Of a stretch of 64,000 nucleotides of DNA, positions 1-7,748 are shown one piece after another. The notes under the pieces were generated by a model that was given only the letters and a program-made list of their open reading frames with translations, did not search any database and was not told where the DNA came from. Numbering within the stretch: position 1 is the first letter of the stretch; each line of letters begins with the position of its first letter. Source of the stretch: Pannonibacter sp051860505 (GTDB taxonomy: Bacteria; Pseudomonadota; Alphaproteobacteria; Rhizobiales; Stappiaceae); NCBI RefSeq assembly GCF_051860505.1, contig NZ_JBHYDX010000013.1:65238-129237 (forward strand). Direction: 5' to 3'. The translations under genes were made by a program, and so were the position numbers.

Positions 1-323
1 GGCAGGAAACTGCCGTTGGCGATGACAATGCGGAAGCGGTCGAGGTCGCCCAGGAGACCGGCCGACGCGAGCGCCGCCTTGGCCTCGGCCTCGGAGACAG
101 CGGCGGCAAGCGGGGCAGCCGCCTTCAGGAAGGCGCGCAGGTCCGAGTACTTGTACTCCTCGACCCGGCGGTGCGGCAGGCCCTTGGCCCGGAGCTGCGC
201 GGCGGCCTGCGCTCGCAGCGCTGCCACCGGCGCGGACCCGGCAAGACCCGCCTGCGCGGCGTCGAACCGGTCCAGAAGACCGGTTTCTGCCTGCGTCAGA
301 GTGATCGGTGTGGTCACGTTCAT
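1..323 (-). CDS. sufD: SufD, Fe-S cluster assembly scaffold subunit (N-terminal part)
   Basis: The reverse strand opens with ATG at 323 behind a GGAGAG ribosome site and stays open to the window edge, giving about 107 residues. The segment GLPHRRVEEYKYSDLRAFL at roughly residues 47-65 is the usual SufD N-terminal signature. SufD joins SufB and SufC in the cytoplasmic SufBC2D scaffold that builds iron-sulfur clusters. It starts 14 bases after the sufC stop, so it is cotranscribed with it. The beta-helix core and C terminus lie outside the window. Confidence 0.93.
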   Translation of the reverse strand, partial: MNVTTPITLTQAETGLLDRFDAAQAGLAGSAPVAALRAQAAAQLRAKGLPHRRVEEYKYSDLRAFLKAAAPLAAAVSEAEAKAALASAGLLGDLDRFRIVIANGSFL

Positions 324-337
324 CTCTCCGGCCCCGC

Positions 338-1093
338 TCAGGCTGCTTCGCCGACGTAGTCAGCGTAGCCGTTCTTTTCCAGCTCCAGCGCCAGCTCCTT
401 GCCGCCGGTCTTGACGATCCGGCCCTTCGACAGGACATGGACGACGTCAGGCACGATGTGGTCGAGCAGACGCTGGTAGTGGGTGATGACGATCATCGAG
501 CGCTCCGGCGAGCGCAGCTTGTTGACGCCTTCCGAAACAATGCGCAGGGCGTCGATGTCGAGGCCGGAGTCCGTCTCGTCGAGGACGCAGAGCTTGGGCT
601 GCAGCAGCGCCATCTGCAGGATTTCCGAGCGCTTCTTCTCGCCGCCGGAGAAGCCGACGTTGAGCGGACGCTTCAGCATGTCCATGGTGACGTTAAGGTC
701 AGCGGCCTTGGACTTGACCAGCTTCAGGAAGTCCGGGATCGACAGCTCGGCCTCGCCGCGCGCCTTGCGCTGAGCGTTGAGGGCCGTCTTCAGGAATTCC
801 ATCGTGGCAACGCCCGGGATCTCGATCGGATACTGGAAGGCCAGGAACACGCCGGCAGCGGCGCGGGCATCGGCTTCCATGTCCAAAAGGTTCTCGCCGT
901 TGAACAGGATCTCGCCTTCGGTGACTTCATAGTCTTCCTTGCCGGCGAGGATGTAGGACAGGGTGGACTTGCCCGACCCGTTCGGCCCCATGATGGCATG
1001 GATCTCGCCCGGGTTCACAGTCAGGTTGATGCCGCGCAGGATCTCGGTGCCGTCTTCGGCGATGCGGGCGTGCAGGTTCTTGATCTCAAGCAT
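338..1093 (-). CDS. sufC: SufC, ATPase of the SufBCD Fe-S scaffold
   Basis: This 251-residue ABC-type ATPase powers the SufBC2D complex and is soluble, with no membrane partner. Walker A (GPNGSGKST) lies at residues 36-44, the Q-loop follows in LAFQYP, the signature is FSGGEKKR near residue 150, and Walker B is the SufC-typical LCVLDETDSGLD. I chose the ATG at 1093 (MLEIKNL) because it matches the family start; an in-frame ATG 22 codons upstream adds a tail SufC proteins lack. The gene lies between the 118-residue protein and sufD in the same leftward operon. Confidence 0.97.
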   Translation of the reverse strand: MLEIKNLHARIAEDGTEILRGINLTVNPGEIHAIMGPNGSGKSTLSYILAGKEDYEVTEGEILFNGENLLDMEADARAAAGVFLAFQYPIEIPGVATMEFLKTALNAQRKARGEAELSIPDFLKLVKSKAADLNVTMDMLKRPLNVGFSGGEKKRSEILQMALLQPKLCVLDETDSGLDIDALRIVSEGVNKLRSPERSMIVITHYQRLLDHIVPDVVHVLSKGRIVKTGGKELALELEKNGYADYVGEAA

Positions 1094-1159
1094 ATCTATC
1101 TCGCTCGTCTGGTCTCTTCGCAGTTCGACAACTGCTGCAAATCGTTTGATGTCATTCAA

Positions 1160-1516
1160 CTATTCGGACGGAACAAACCGCTGCGTGACTTCAATTGATC
1201 CGACAATGTTTGCGTTGAACTCTCCAAGCTCTTCAGCGGGTACCCAGAGTTCTTCATGTTGACGCCCTCCTACGATCTTCCGTTCAAAACGGGAAATGTA
1301 GTTGGCATCGACATCGAACCTGGTGACGTACCCATGCTTTGAACCTGTCACCGTGTTCCATTCGCGCGCAATTTGCGCGGCGTAGTCTTCGTTCGTGACC
1401 GGATAGAAGATCGGCTGATCGGGAAGCCTGGGAGGGAATGCCCTCCAACCGCTCTGTTCGATCAGCTTCAGTTCTTCCAGTCCCACCGGTCGGTAAAGCG
1501 TTACCGTCTTCGGCAT
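1160..1516 (-). CDS. Small conserved protein inside the suf operon, function unknown
   Basis: A 118-residue soluble protein beginning MPKTVTLYRP, with the motif LPDQPIFYPV in the first half and EELWVPAEELGEFNANIVG near the end. It has no signal peptide, membrane segment or cysteine cluster. From memory, similar short proteins occur in proteobacterial genomes and are sometimes labelled ADP-ribosylation/crystallin J1-like; I cannot confirm that and the label says little about function. It sits between sufB (113 bases upstream) and sufC (66 bases downstream) on the same strand, so a role in Fe-S assembly or stress response is possible from context only. The start at 1516 is preferred over one 29 codons upstream, which adds low-quality sequence. 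Confidence 0.75.
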   Translation of the reverse strand: MPKTVTLYRPVGLEELKLIEQSGWRAFPPRLPDQPIFYPVTNEDYAAQIAREWNTVTGSKHGYVTRFDVDANYISRFERKIVGGRQHEELWVPAEELGEFNANIVGSIEVTQRFVPSE

Positions 1517-1629
1517 GGAATTGTCCCTCGCGGTTTGTCGGACATCATGTAGACGCAGCCTGACATGTGGCCTTCCCGTTGCCGCCGCAGATCCCCGGGA
1601 CAAGCCCGAGGATGACGAGCGGAGAGCTT

Positions 1630-3102
1630 TTAGCCGACCGAGCCTTCAAGGCTGATCGAGATCAGCTTCTGGGCTTCGACGGCGAATTCCATCGGCAGCT
1701 GCTGGATCACGTCCTTGACGAAGCCATTGACGATCAGGGCGACGGCCTCTTCCTGCGACAGGCCGCGGGCCATGCAGTAGAACATCTGGTCGTCCGAGAT
1801 CTTCGAGGTGGTGGCCTCGTGCTCGAACTGGGCCGAGGCGTTCTTTGCCTCGATATAGGGCACCGTGTGTGCGCCGCAGTCCTGGCCGATCAGCAAGCTG
1901 TCGCACTGGGTGAAGTTGCGCGCATTCGAGGCCTTGCGGTGCGCCGAGACGAGACCACGATAGGTGTTCTGCGACTTGCCGGCGGAAATGCCCTTGGAGA
2001 TGATGCGGCTCGACGTGTTCTTGCCGAGATGGATCATCTTGGTGCCGCTGTCGACCTGCTGGTGACCGTTGGAAACGGCGATCGAGTAGAACTCGCCGCG
2101 CGAATTGTCGCCGCGCAGGATGCAGGACGGGTACTTCCAGGTGATGGCCGAGCCGGTTTCCACCTGGGTCCAGGAGATCTTGGAGTTCTTGCCACGGCAG
2201 TCGCCACGCTTGGTGACGAAGTTGTAGATGCCGCCCTTGCCGTCCTTGTCGCCGGGGAACCAGTTCTGGACGGTGGAATACTTGATCTCGGCGTCATCGA
2301 GGGCGATCAACTCGACCACGGCGGCATGCAGCTGGTTTTCGTCCCGCTGCGGTGCGGTGCAGCCTTCGAGATAAGACACATAGGCGCCCTTCTCGGCGAT
2401 GATCAGCGTGCGCTCGAACTGGCCGGTGTTCTTCTCGTTGATGCGGAAATAGGTCGACAGTTCCATCGGGCAGCGCACACCCTCCGGGATGTAGACGAAG
2501 GAGCCATCCGAGAACACGGCGGAATTCAGCGTGGCGTAGTAGTTATCCGTGACCGGAACCACCGAGCCGAGATACTTGCGGACCAGGTCCGGGTACTCGC
2601 GCAGGGCCTCGGAGATGGAACAGAAGATGACGCCGGCCTTCTTCAGCTCGTCCTTGAAGGTGGTGACGACGGAGACGCTGTCGAACACGGCATCGACGGC
2701 GACGCGGTTCTTCGGCTCGACGCCGGCCAGGATTTCCTGCTCGCGCAGCGGGATGCCGAGCTTTTCATAGGTCCGCAGCAGTTCCGGATCGACCTCGTCG
2801 AGGCTCATCGGGCCGGCAACGCTCTTCGGCGCGGCCCAGTAGTAGAGATCCTGCAGGTCGATCGGCGGATAGTCGACGCGGGCCCAGGTCGGCTCGGTCA
2901 TGGTCTGGAACCGGCGCAGCGCATCGAGGCGCCATTCGGTCATCCACTCCGGCTCGTCCTTCTTCGCCGACAGGAAGCGGACGGTATCCTCGCTGAGGCC
3001 GCGCGCACCCGTTTCCGACTCGATATCGGTGACGAAGCCATACTTGTACTGGTCGACGTCAATCGCCTTTACCCGGTCGATTGTTTCCTGCACAGCGGGC
3101 AT
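1630..3102 (-). CDS. sufB: SufB, core Fe-S cluster scaffold subunit
   Basis: A 490-residue SufB, the subunit on which nascent clusters form in the SufBC2D complex. The N-terminal AIDVDQYKYGFVTDIE and the C-terminal beta-helix region with YCMARGLSQEEA are family hallmarks; cysteines lie in GVRCPMEL, EGCTAPQ and CDSLLIGQDCGAHT. The ATG at 3102 (MPAVQETIDRV) matches the usual start and has GGAG nine bases upstream; another ATG five codons earlier is possible. A long in-frame extension to 3399 overlaps the desulfurase gene and is not credible. It follows the desulfurase by 160 bases. Confidence 0.97.
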   Translation of the reverse strand: MPAVQETIDRVKAIDVDQYKYGFVTDIESETGARGLSEDTVRFLSAKKDEPEWMTEWRLDALRRFQTMTEPTWARVDYPPIDLQDLYYWAAPKSVAGPMSLDEVDPELLRTYEKLGIPLREQEILAGVEPKNRVAVDAVFDSVSVVTTFKDELKKAGVIFCSISEALREYPDLVRKYLGSVVPVTDNYYATLNSAVFSDGSFVYIPEGVRCPMELSTYFRINEKNTGQFERTLIIAEKGAYVSYLEGCTAPQRDENQLHAAVVELIALDDAEIKYSTVQNWFPGDKDGKGGIYNFVTKRGDCRGKNSKISWTQVETGSAITWKYPSCILRGDNSRGEFYSIAVSNGHQQVDSGTKMIHLGKNTSSRIISKGISAGKSQNTYRGLVSAHRKASNARNFTQCDSLLIGQDCGAHTVPYIEAKNASAQFEHEATTSKISDDQMFYCMARGLSQEEAVALIVNGFVKDVIQQLPMEFAVEAQKLISISLEGSVG

Positions 3103-3262
3103 TGTCTTCAACTCCATGCTACCGGCTTCAAGGGCCGGTTCGTCTGGTTTTGCCGCAGTCTGCGGCGCTTTTTTTGCCGGTTTGCGCCAGGCAAACCGAA
3201 GGTCAGGGATCTGCCGCCGGACTTGCATCCAGGGCGGCAGTGGCATGGGAACGGAGCCGGCC

Positions 3263-4432
3263 TCAGGCCGCCCGGTCCACCGCAGCCGGATTGACCCGGC
3301 GTGCGACCTCTCCCCAGATGTCAAGAAACCGGGCCACATCGGCCTCGGTCGTGGTCCAGCCGAGGCTGACCCGAATGGCGCAGCGCGCCAAATCTTCATT
3401 CACGCCCATGGCGGCAAGCACATGCGACACGCCAACCTTGCCCGACGAACAGGCTGAGCCCGACGACACGGCGGCGCCCTTGAGATCGCAGGCGATCAGC
3501 GCCAGTTCAGCCGGCACATCCGGAACCGCAAAGCAGGTCGTATTGACGAGGCGTTCCGCAGCCGCCGAAAAGATCACGGCTGACTTACATATATCGCGCA
3601 GGCCAAGTTCGAGAAGGTTGCGCAGGCGCAAAAGCTCCGCCGTTTCTGCATGGCAGTCAGCGATGTCACGCGCAGCTGCTCCGAAGCCGGCAATGGCAGC
3701 GACATTTTCTGTCCCAGCCCGTCGGTGATGTTCCTGGCCACCACCGACCAGAAGCGCTGCCGGCGCGACGGCGGATGAGGAAAGCACCAAGGCACCGATG
3801 CCCTGCGGTCCACCCAACTTGTGTGCAGACAGGCTGATGGCATGGGCCTGCCAAGCCTTCGGGGCCAGCGGCATCCGGCCAGCCGCCTGGACAGCGTCGA
3901 CATGGAACAGACCGCTGCAGGCAGCAACGCGGTCGCCGATCTCGGCCAGCGGCTGGATGATCCCGGTTTCGTTGTTCGCGGCCATGACGCTGACCAAAGC
4001 CGGGCCACCCTCGGCCAGAAGCTGGTCAAGATGGTCAAGCCGGATGCGACCGTCGGCATCGACCTCGATCACGCGGATCTGGCGCGGCGAAAAGCGACCA
4101 CCGGACCGGACGCTCGGATGTTCCACAGCGGAGATCAACAAACGTTCGGGATAGATCGGCCCCTCCGCTCCGGCCCAGGCGGGCGACAGCGCAAGGGCGT
4201 TGGCTTCCGTCGCACCACTGGTGAAGATCACCGAACGCGCCTTTACACCACAGAAGCCGGCGATATCCTCCCGCGCGCCCTCGACAAGGCCGCGCGCACG
4301 ACGCCCGTCCGCATGAACGGACGACGGGTTGCCGGTCAGGTCCAGGGCCGCAAGCATGGCCGAACGCGCCTGCGGCCTGAGCGGCGCAGAGGCATTGTGG
4401 TCCAGATACAGGCGGTGTGCAGCGGTGGTCAT
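3263..4432 (-). CDS. Cysteine desulfurase, class I (IscS/NifS type), first gene of the suf operon
   Basis: A 389-residue PLP enzyme that removes sulfur from cysteine for cluster assembly. Key features are YLDHNASAPL at the N terminus, the PLP lysine in SLSAHKLGGPQG near residue 200, and the catalytic cysteine in SSGSACSSG near residue 325 followed by VSHVL. That loop and following segment are class I (IscS/NifS) rather than class II SufS features, an arrangement known in alphaproteobacterial suf operons where a class II SufS often comes later. The start at 4432 (MTTAAHRLYLDHNA) is preferred to one 20 codons upstream. It is promoter-proximal, with a candidate iron box in the upstream region. 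Confidence 0.93.
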   Translation of the reverse strand: MTTAAHRLYLDHNASAPLRPQARSAMLAALDLTGNPSSVHADGRRARGLVEGAREDIAGFCGVKARSVIFTSGATEANALALSPAWAGAEGPIYPERLLISAVEHPSVRSGGRFSPRQIRVIEVDADGRIRLDHLDQLLAEGGPALVSVMAANNETGIIQPLAEIGDRVAACSGLFHVDAVQAAGRMPLAPKAWQAHAISLSAHKLGGPQGIGALVLSSSAVAPAALLVGGGQEHHRRAGTENVAAIAGFGAAARDIADCHAETAELLRLRNLLELGLRDICKSAVIFSAAAERLVNTTCFAVPDVPAELALIACDLKGAAVSSGSACSSGKVGVSHVLAAMGVNEDLARCAIRVSLGWTTTEADVARFLDIWGEVARRVNPAAVDRAA

Positions 4433-4593
4433 TGCCGTTTGCCAAAGATCCGAGCAGGAGTGTTCAGGGCTAGGCGACCGGATCGCGACCAAATTACGTC
4501 AACGGCAACGGAAAACTTGATCTTCCCTGCCGTGATGATGATAAGTGCGCCGAGCGCTCGAACGCGGACCGCGAGGCAAGTCTGCCTACCGGT

Positions 4594-4633
4594 CCGAGTT
4601 TGAACCATTCTAAAGAAGGTTCTAGAAACTCGG
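4594..4633 (-). promoter_or_regulatory. Candidate Irr/iron-control element upstream of the suf operon
   Basis: On the reverse strand, positions 4614-4598 read TTTAGAA-TGG-TTCAAAC, matching 12 of 14 arm positions of the rhizobial iron control element TTTAGAA-N3-TTCTAAA. The site lies inside a longer imperfect inverted repeat, with arms starting CCGAGTTT at 4594 and ending AAACTCGG at 4633. It is about 165 bases upstream of the desulfurase start, in the 300-base divergent gap shared with the hydrolase. Irr and related regulators control suf operons in alphaproteobacteria. Binding here is inferred. Confidence 0.5.
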
Positions 4634-4732
4634 AACCCGAAAGTCAAGTTTAGACCTCCGGGATTTCACGTATCTTGGACCCGCATCGAACCGGATCTGG
4701 CTCCGGGAAAACTCAAAAGGACATCGCGCTTC

Positions 4733-5416
4733 ATGCCCGAGGTGATCTTCAACGGCCCGGCCGGACGACTGGAAGGCCGTTTCCATCCCGCCAAGCGGCG
4801 GAATGCGCCGATCGCTCTGGTGCTGCACCTGCATCCGCAGTTCGGCGGCACCATGAACAACCAGATCGTCTACCAGCTCTATTACATGTTCGCGCAGCGG
4901 GGATTCGCTGTGCTGCGCTTCAACTTCCGCGGTGTCGGCCGGTCGCAGGGGTCATTTGATCACGGACAGGGTGAACTGTCGGATGCTGCTGCCGCGCTGG
5001 ACTGGGTGCAGACCGTGCATCCCGACGCCCGCGCGTGCTGGATCGCCGGGTTTTCGTTTGGCGCCTGGATCGGCATGCAGCTGCTGATGCGGCGCCCGGA
5101 AGTGGAAGGCTTCATTTCGGTTGCCCCTCCGGCGAACCTGCATGACTTCTCGTTCCTCGCCCCCTGCCCGTCTTCGGGTCTCATTGTCCATGGCGACAAT
5201 GACAAGGTGGTGCCGCAGAAGGATGTGCAGAACCTCGTCGACAAGCTGAAGACGCAGAAGGGCATCATCATCGACCACGAGACGATCCCAGGCGCGAACC
5301 ACTTCTTCGAAAACAGCATCGACGACCTGATGCTGCGCTGCGGCACCTATCTCGACAAGCGCCTCGGCCTCGATACGCCACCTCTGATTCCGGCCCTGCC
5401 GGCAAGCGAAGATTGA
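4733..5416 (+). CDS. Alpha/beta hydrolase, substrate unknown
   Basis: A 227-residue single-domain alpha/beta hydrolase without a signal peptide. The nucleophile elbow is GFSFGAW around residues 103-109 (serine nucleophile), the acid is in HGDNDKVV and the histidine in GANHFF, so the catalytic triad is complete. The oxyanion region HLHPQFGGTMNNQ and the FRGVGRSQG segment are typical of a conserved proteobacterial subfamily with no firm biochemical role. It is transcribed away from the suf operon. ATG at 4733 follows AAAAGGA. A strong hairpin terminator follows the stop codon. Confidence 0.88.
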   Translation: MPEVIFNGPAGRLEGRFHPAKRRNAPIALVLHLHPQFGGTMNNQIVYQLYYMFAQRGFAVLRFNFRGVGRSQGSFDHGQGELSDAAAALDWVQTVHPDARACWIAGFSFGAWIGMQLLMRRPEVEGFISVAPPANLHDFSFLAPCPSSGLIVHGDNDKVVPQKDVQNLVDKLKTQKGIIIDHETIPGANHFFENSIDDLMLRCGTYLDKRLGLDTPPLIPALPASED

Positions 5417-5443
5417 TCGGTCCATCGACCTGAAAATGCCAAA

Positions 5444-5461
5444 GGCCCGCTCACGCGGGCC
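5444..5461 (+). terminator. Terminator-like hairpin after the hydrolase gene
   Basis: A perfect 7-bp stem GGCCCGC/GCGGGCC with loop TCAC lies 28 bases after the hydrolase stop. It lacks a U-tract; instead it is followed by the end of the palindromic element described next. Confidence 0.6.
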
Positions 5462-5465
5462 CCAA

Positions 5466-5642
5466 ACTGCTGACAAACCTCGACCTCAGCCTCGTCAACC
5501 CGGCCAAGCGCAGCGCCGAGCCGGGACCGGAGAGTCGGGGCCTCTATGGTTCAATCAGCTAACCGGGAGAGACCTAGGCTCTCCGGTCCCGGATCTCCGC
5601 TTCGCTGCGTCCGGGATGACAAAAGAGGGTTTGTCATCAGTC
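5466..5642. repeat. R1 palindromic element, copy 1
   Basis: About 177 bp beginning ACTGCTGACAAACC and ending in its inverse, GGTTTGTCATCAGT. Inside are two opposed subunits, GGGACCGGAGAG on the left and CTCTCCGGTCCCGG on the right, each attached to a CCCGG-rich hairpin. Two related copies lie at 25363-25541 and 46701-46878. The architecture suggests a non-autonomous mobile palindrome (MITE or BIME-like). No open reading frame inside is credible. Confidence 0.8.
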
Positions 5643-5644
5643 TA

Positions 5645-5667
5645 AGCCCGCCAAACGGCGGGCTTTT
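5645..5667. terminator. Bidirectional terminator between hydrolase and NDUFA12 gene
   Basis: The stem AGCCCGCC/GGCGGGCT with loop AAAC is followed by TTTT on the forward strand. It lies 22 bases beyond the stop codon of the convergent NDUFA12-type gene and closes the right side of the R1 element. Confidence 0.75.
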
Positions 5668-5688
5668 CACATTTCGGGTGGCTGGCGC

Positions 5689-6075
5689 TTACTGGCCCGG
5701 CGTCCACGCGTCATAGTCGCCGGTCACTTCCGGGCGCTTGTTTTCTGTGAGGATCGAGCCCTGCGGGCGATAGGCCAGCGGCGTTCCGGTGCGGTTCTGC
5801 TGATGCGGGGCCTGCCAGGACTTGGCATGGTAGGTTTCATCGACAGGGGCAACGTCAACGCGGTGATGCATCCAGCCATGCCAGCCAGGAGGAATGGTCG
5901 AGGCTTCCGCGAGGCCGTTATAGATGACCCAGCGCTTCTTGCCGCCACGCTCACGGTAGTACTTGTTGCCGAATTCGTCCGCGCCGACATACTCACCCTT
6001 GCGCCAGGTGAAGAAGCGGGTGCCCATGGTCTGGCCGTTCCACCAGGTGAAAAGCTCGAGCAGAAGCTGCTTCAT
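5689..6075 (-). CDS. NADH:ubiquinone oxidoreductase subunit, NDUFA12 family
   Basis: A 128-residue protein of the NDUFA12 family (B17.2), an accessory subunit of complex I found in alphaproteobacteria and mitochondria. The signature is TMGTRFFTWRKGEYVGADEFGNKYY near residues 16-40, followed by RWVIYNG and IPPGWHGWMHH. It has no membrane segment and acts peripherally on complex I. The start at 6075 (MKQLLLELFTWWNG) is the family start; the longer in-frame extension to 6237 is unsupported. It stands alone, away from any nuo cluster, as is usual for this gene. Confidence 0.93.
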   Translation of the reverse strand: MKQLLLELFTWWNGQTMGTRFFTWRKGEYVGADEFGNKYYRERGGKKRWVIYNGLAEASTIPPGWHGWMHHRVDVAPVDETYHAKSWQAPHQQNRTGTPLAYRPQGSILTENKRPEVTGDYDAWTPGQ

Positions 6076-6290
6076 GATCTGCGCTCTCCTGCCGGATGTC
6101 CGGCATTTGTCAAAGGCCGGAGACCCGGCGTTGCGGATGACGGCCAGACTACCCCAGCCTGCGCCAAATTTGCGCGGAATATGACGGGAGTTTCTGCCCC
6201 TGTCCAGCGGCTTGGGGACGACCGGGCCAAGTGCCACATCCGGATGACACGACGAGCGTGGGTGCCGGGCCGCGATGGTCTCGGGCCGGC

Positions 6291-7079
6291 TCAGGCGTCT
6301 GCCTTTGCCTGCTTCAGTGCGGCAAATGCTTCCAGTTTTGCTGCCTTGATGCGGCGGGCAGCGGGTGTCTCGACCTTGACAGGGCGCTTGACCGGGCTGA
6401 TCGGTCCAGTGGCCGGGATTGTGGCAACCGGTCGCGCCACCGGCTGGCGAACGGGTTGCCGCGCCTTGGGCGAATCAGTCTGCTGTTGCAGATCAGCGTT
6501 GAACACCAGTTCCACCGCTTCCAACGCTTCCTGATACTTGCGCGTGGCACGCTCGTGATAGGCCCGGGCGCTGTCGAGCGTCTGCAGTTTCCCTGCCTGG
6601 GCATCGAGCAAGTCGCCGACCCCGTCCAGAGTATAGAAGCCATGGCGATCCGGAACGAACTCACGGCTGTCGTTCAAAAGCCAGCGCAGCCGCGAATAGA
6701 GCATAGAAGGCGATACGGGCTTCACCAGGAGATGATGCGCGCCTGCACGCAAGGCCTTGTCGACGAGGGCCCGCGTGCCATGAGCCGTGATGAACAGCAA
6801 CGGCACGAAGCACAAGGGCGCCATGTTCTTGTGCCGGATCAGCCGCAGCAGCTGGTAGCCGCTGGCCGGTTCCATCTTCCAGTCAGCAAGAATGAGATTG
6901 GGCGGCTCGGTCAGCATCGCCTCAAGCGCCGAATCAACCGTATCGAAGACGCGGACGCGCTCCACCTTGAAGCTGAGCAGGATGGACCTGAGGATCGCCT
7001 GCATCTGGCGCGAGTCCTCGACGATGACCACGTCGAGCGCTTCCAGCGGCAAGCCATAGGCAGCATGATGATATTTCAT
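6291..7079 (-). CDS. Two-component response regulator with receiver domain and basic Ala/Pro-rich tail
   Basis: A 262-residue protein. The CheY-like receiver occupies roughly residues 15-135: acidic pocket VIVEDSRQ, phosphoacceptor aspartate in NLILADWKM, threonine in FITAHG and lysine in LLVKPVSP. After it comes a helical segment and a Pro/Arg/Val-rich tail (repeated PVARP-like units) ending in an Ala/Lys helix. There is no recognisable DNA-binding or enzymatic output, so it may act by protein contact. No histidine kinase is adjacent. The start is uncertain: 7079 gives a compact receiver; an ATG at 7121 adds 14 residues, and neither has a clear ribosome site. Confidence 0.85.
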   Translation of the reverse strand: MKYHHAAYGLPLEALDVVIVEDSRQMQAILRSILLSFKVERVRVFDTVDSALEAMLTEPPNLILADWKMEPASGYQLLRLIRHKNMAPLCFVPLLFITAHGTRALVDKALRAGAHHLLVKPVSPSMLYSRLRWLLNDSREFVPDRHGFYTLDGVGDLLDAQAGKLQTLDSARAYHERATRKYQEALEAVELVFNADLQQQTDSPKARQPVRQPVARPVATIPATGPISPVKRPVKVETPAARRIKAAKLEAFAALKQAKADA

Positions 7080-7306
7080 TTGCGCTTGCGGGCCCCCAAC
7101 ACAGACCGAGGCCCTACCCATCGCATGGCGGCACTTAAACCGCGTTCAATTGCGCCGCACGGGTTTTCGTCAAATTGTCACCAAAACGGATGAAGCTGGC
7201 ACCGCCGGTCAACAGCGGCGCCGAAGCCCCTGATCCGGCTGCAAAACCGGTTCGTCGGGCAGCTTGCCGAGAGTTGTCCACCAAACTCCCCGATTTCCAC
7301 AGCCAC

Positions 7307-7349
7307 CACAATATTTAGATTGGATGGCTGGCTAACACACAACCGATAG
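7307..7349 (+). promoter_or_regulatory. Paired NrdR-like boxes upstream of nrdJ
   Basis: Box 1 at 7307 reads CACAATATTTAG and box 2 at 7338 reads CACAACCGATAG, against the NrdR consensus core CACWATATATWG. Box 2 shares 9 of 12 bases with CACAATATATAG. The offset is exactly 31 bp, the three-helical-turn spacing of known NrdR box pairs. They lie about 400 bases upstream of the nrdJ start, implying a long leader. NrdR is the ATP/dATP-sensing repressor of ribonucleotide reductase genes. Confidence 0.55.
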
Positions 7350-7748
7350 CCCTTGGCAGCTTGACGGTAACGAACGATTCACACTAATGTCGCAAACATA
7401 GGGTGTGCGTAACCGGGGCCGGATTTTCTCCTGCCCCCCTCCAGTAACAAGTTGATATGGCGTCATCGCCCGGTCGAGACCTGACCAGGCGGATCAGCCA
7501 TGTTTGCCGTGTTATCCGGCCTGCCCGGACTGGAAAATGCCGCAGGGGCAAGATCCCCTACGGACGGCTGCTGACTTTGGCTGCAGCCGGGATGAACAAC
7601 TGGCAGGCCCCGCAACAAGACCGGGGCCCGATGAAACAGGGCGGCGACAGGTCACCGCCTGGAAGCGTATGCTGTCCAGGCTCGGTTTCTGTTTGCCTCG
7701 ATGGACGTCTGCGGGCGTCCCATATGGCGTAGCGAAGGGGGCATGGGA
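7350..7748 (+). other. Long hairpin-rich leader of nrdJ
   Basis: About 400 bases without a credible gene. The best hairpin is GGCCCCG/CGGGGCC at 7606-7628 with a 9-base loop; others include GGGG/CCCC near 7544-7556 and GGTGACC-type pairing near 7650. No cobalamin-riboswitch core or B12 box is present. A ribosome site GAAGGGGG at 7734-7741 decides the nrdJ start. Small open frames here look like chance. Confidence 0.4.

Noticed and set aside
3103..3399. N-terminal extension of SufB
   Set aside because: It overlaps the cysteine desulfurase 3' end and no SufB has such a tail.
7420..7740. Cobalamin riboswitch upstream of nrdJ
   Set aside because: The conserved GCTGCCCCCGCAAC core, GCCACTG and B12 box are all absent, unlike the clear example at 49709.
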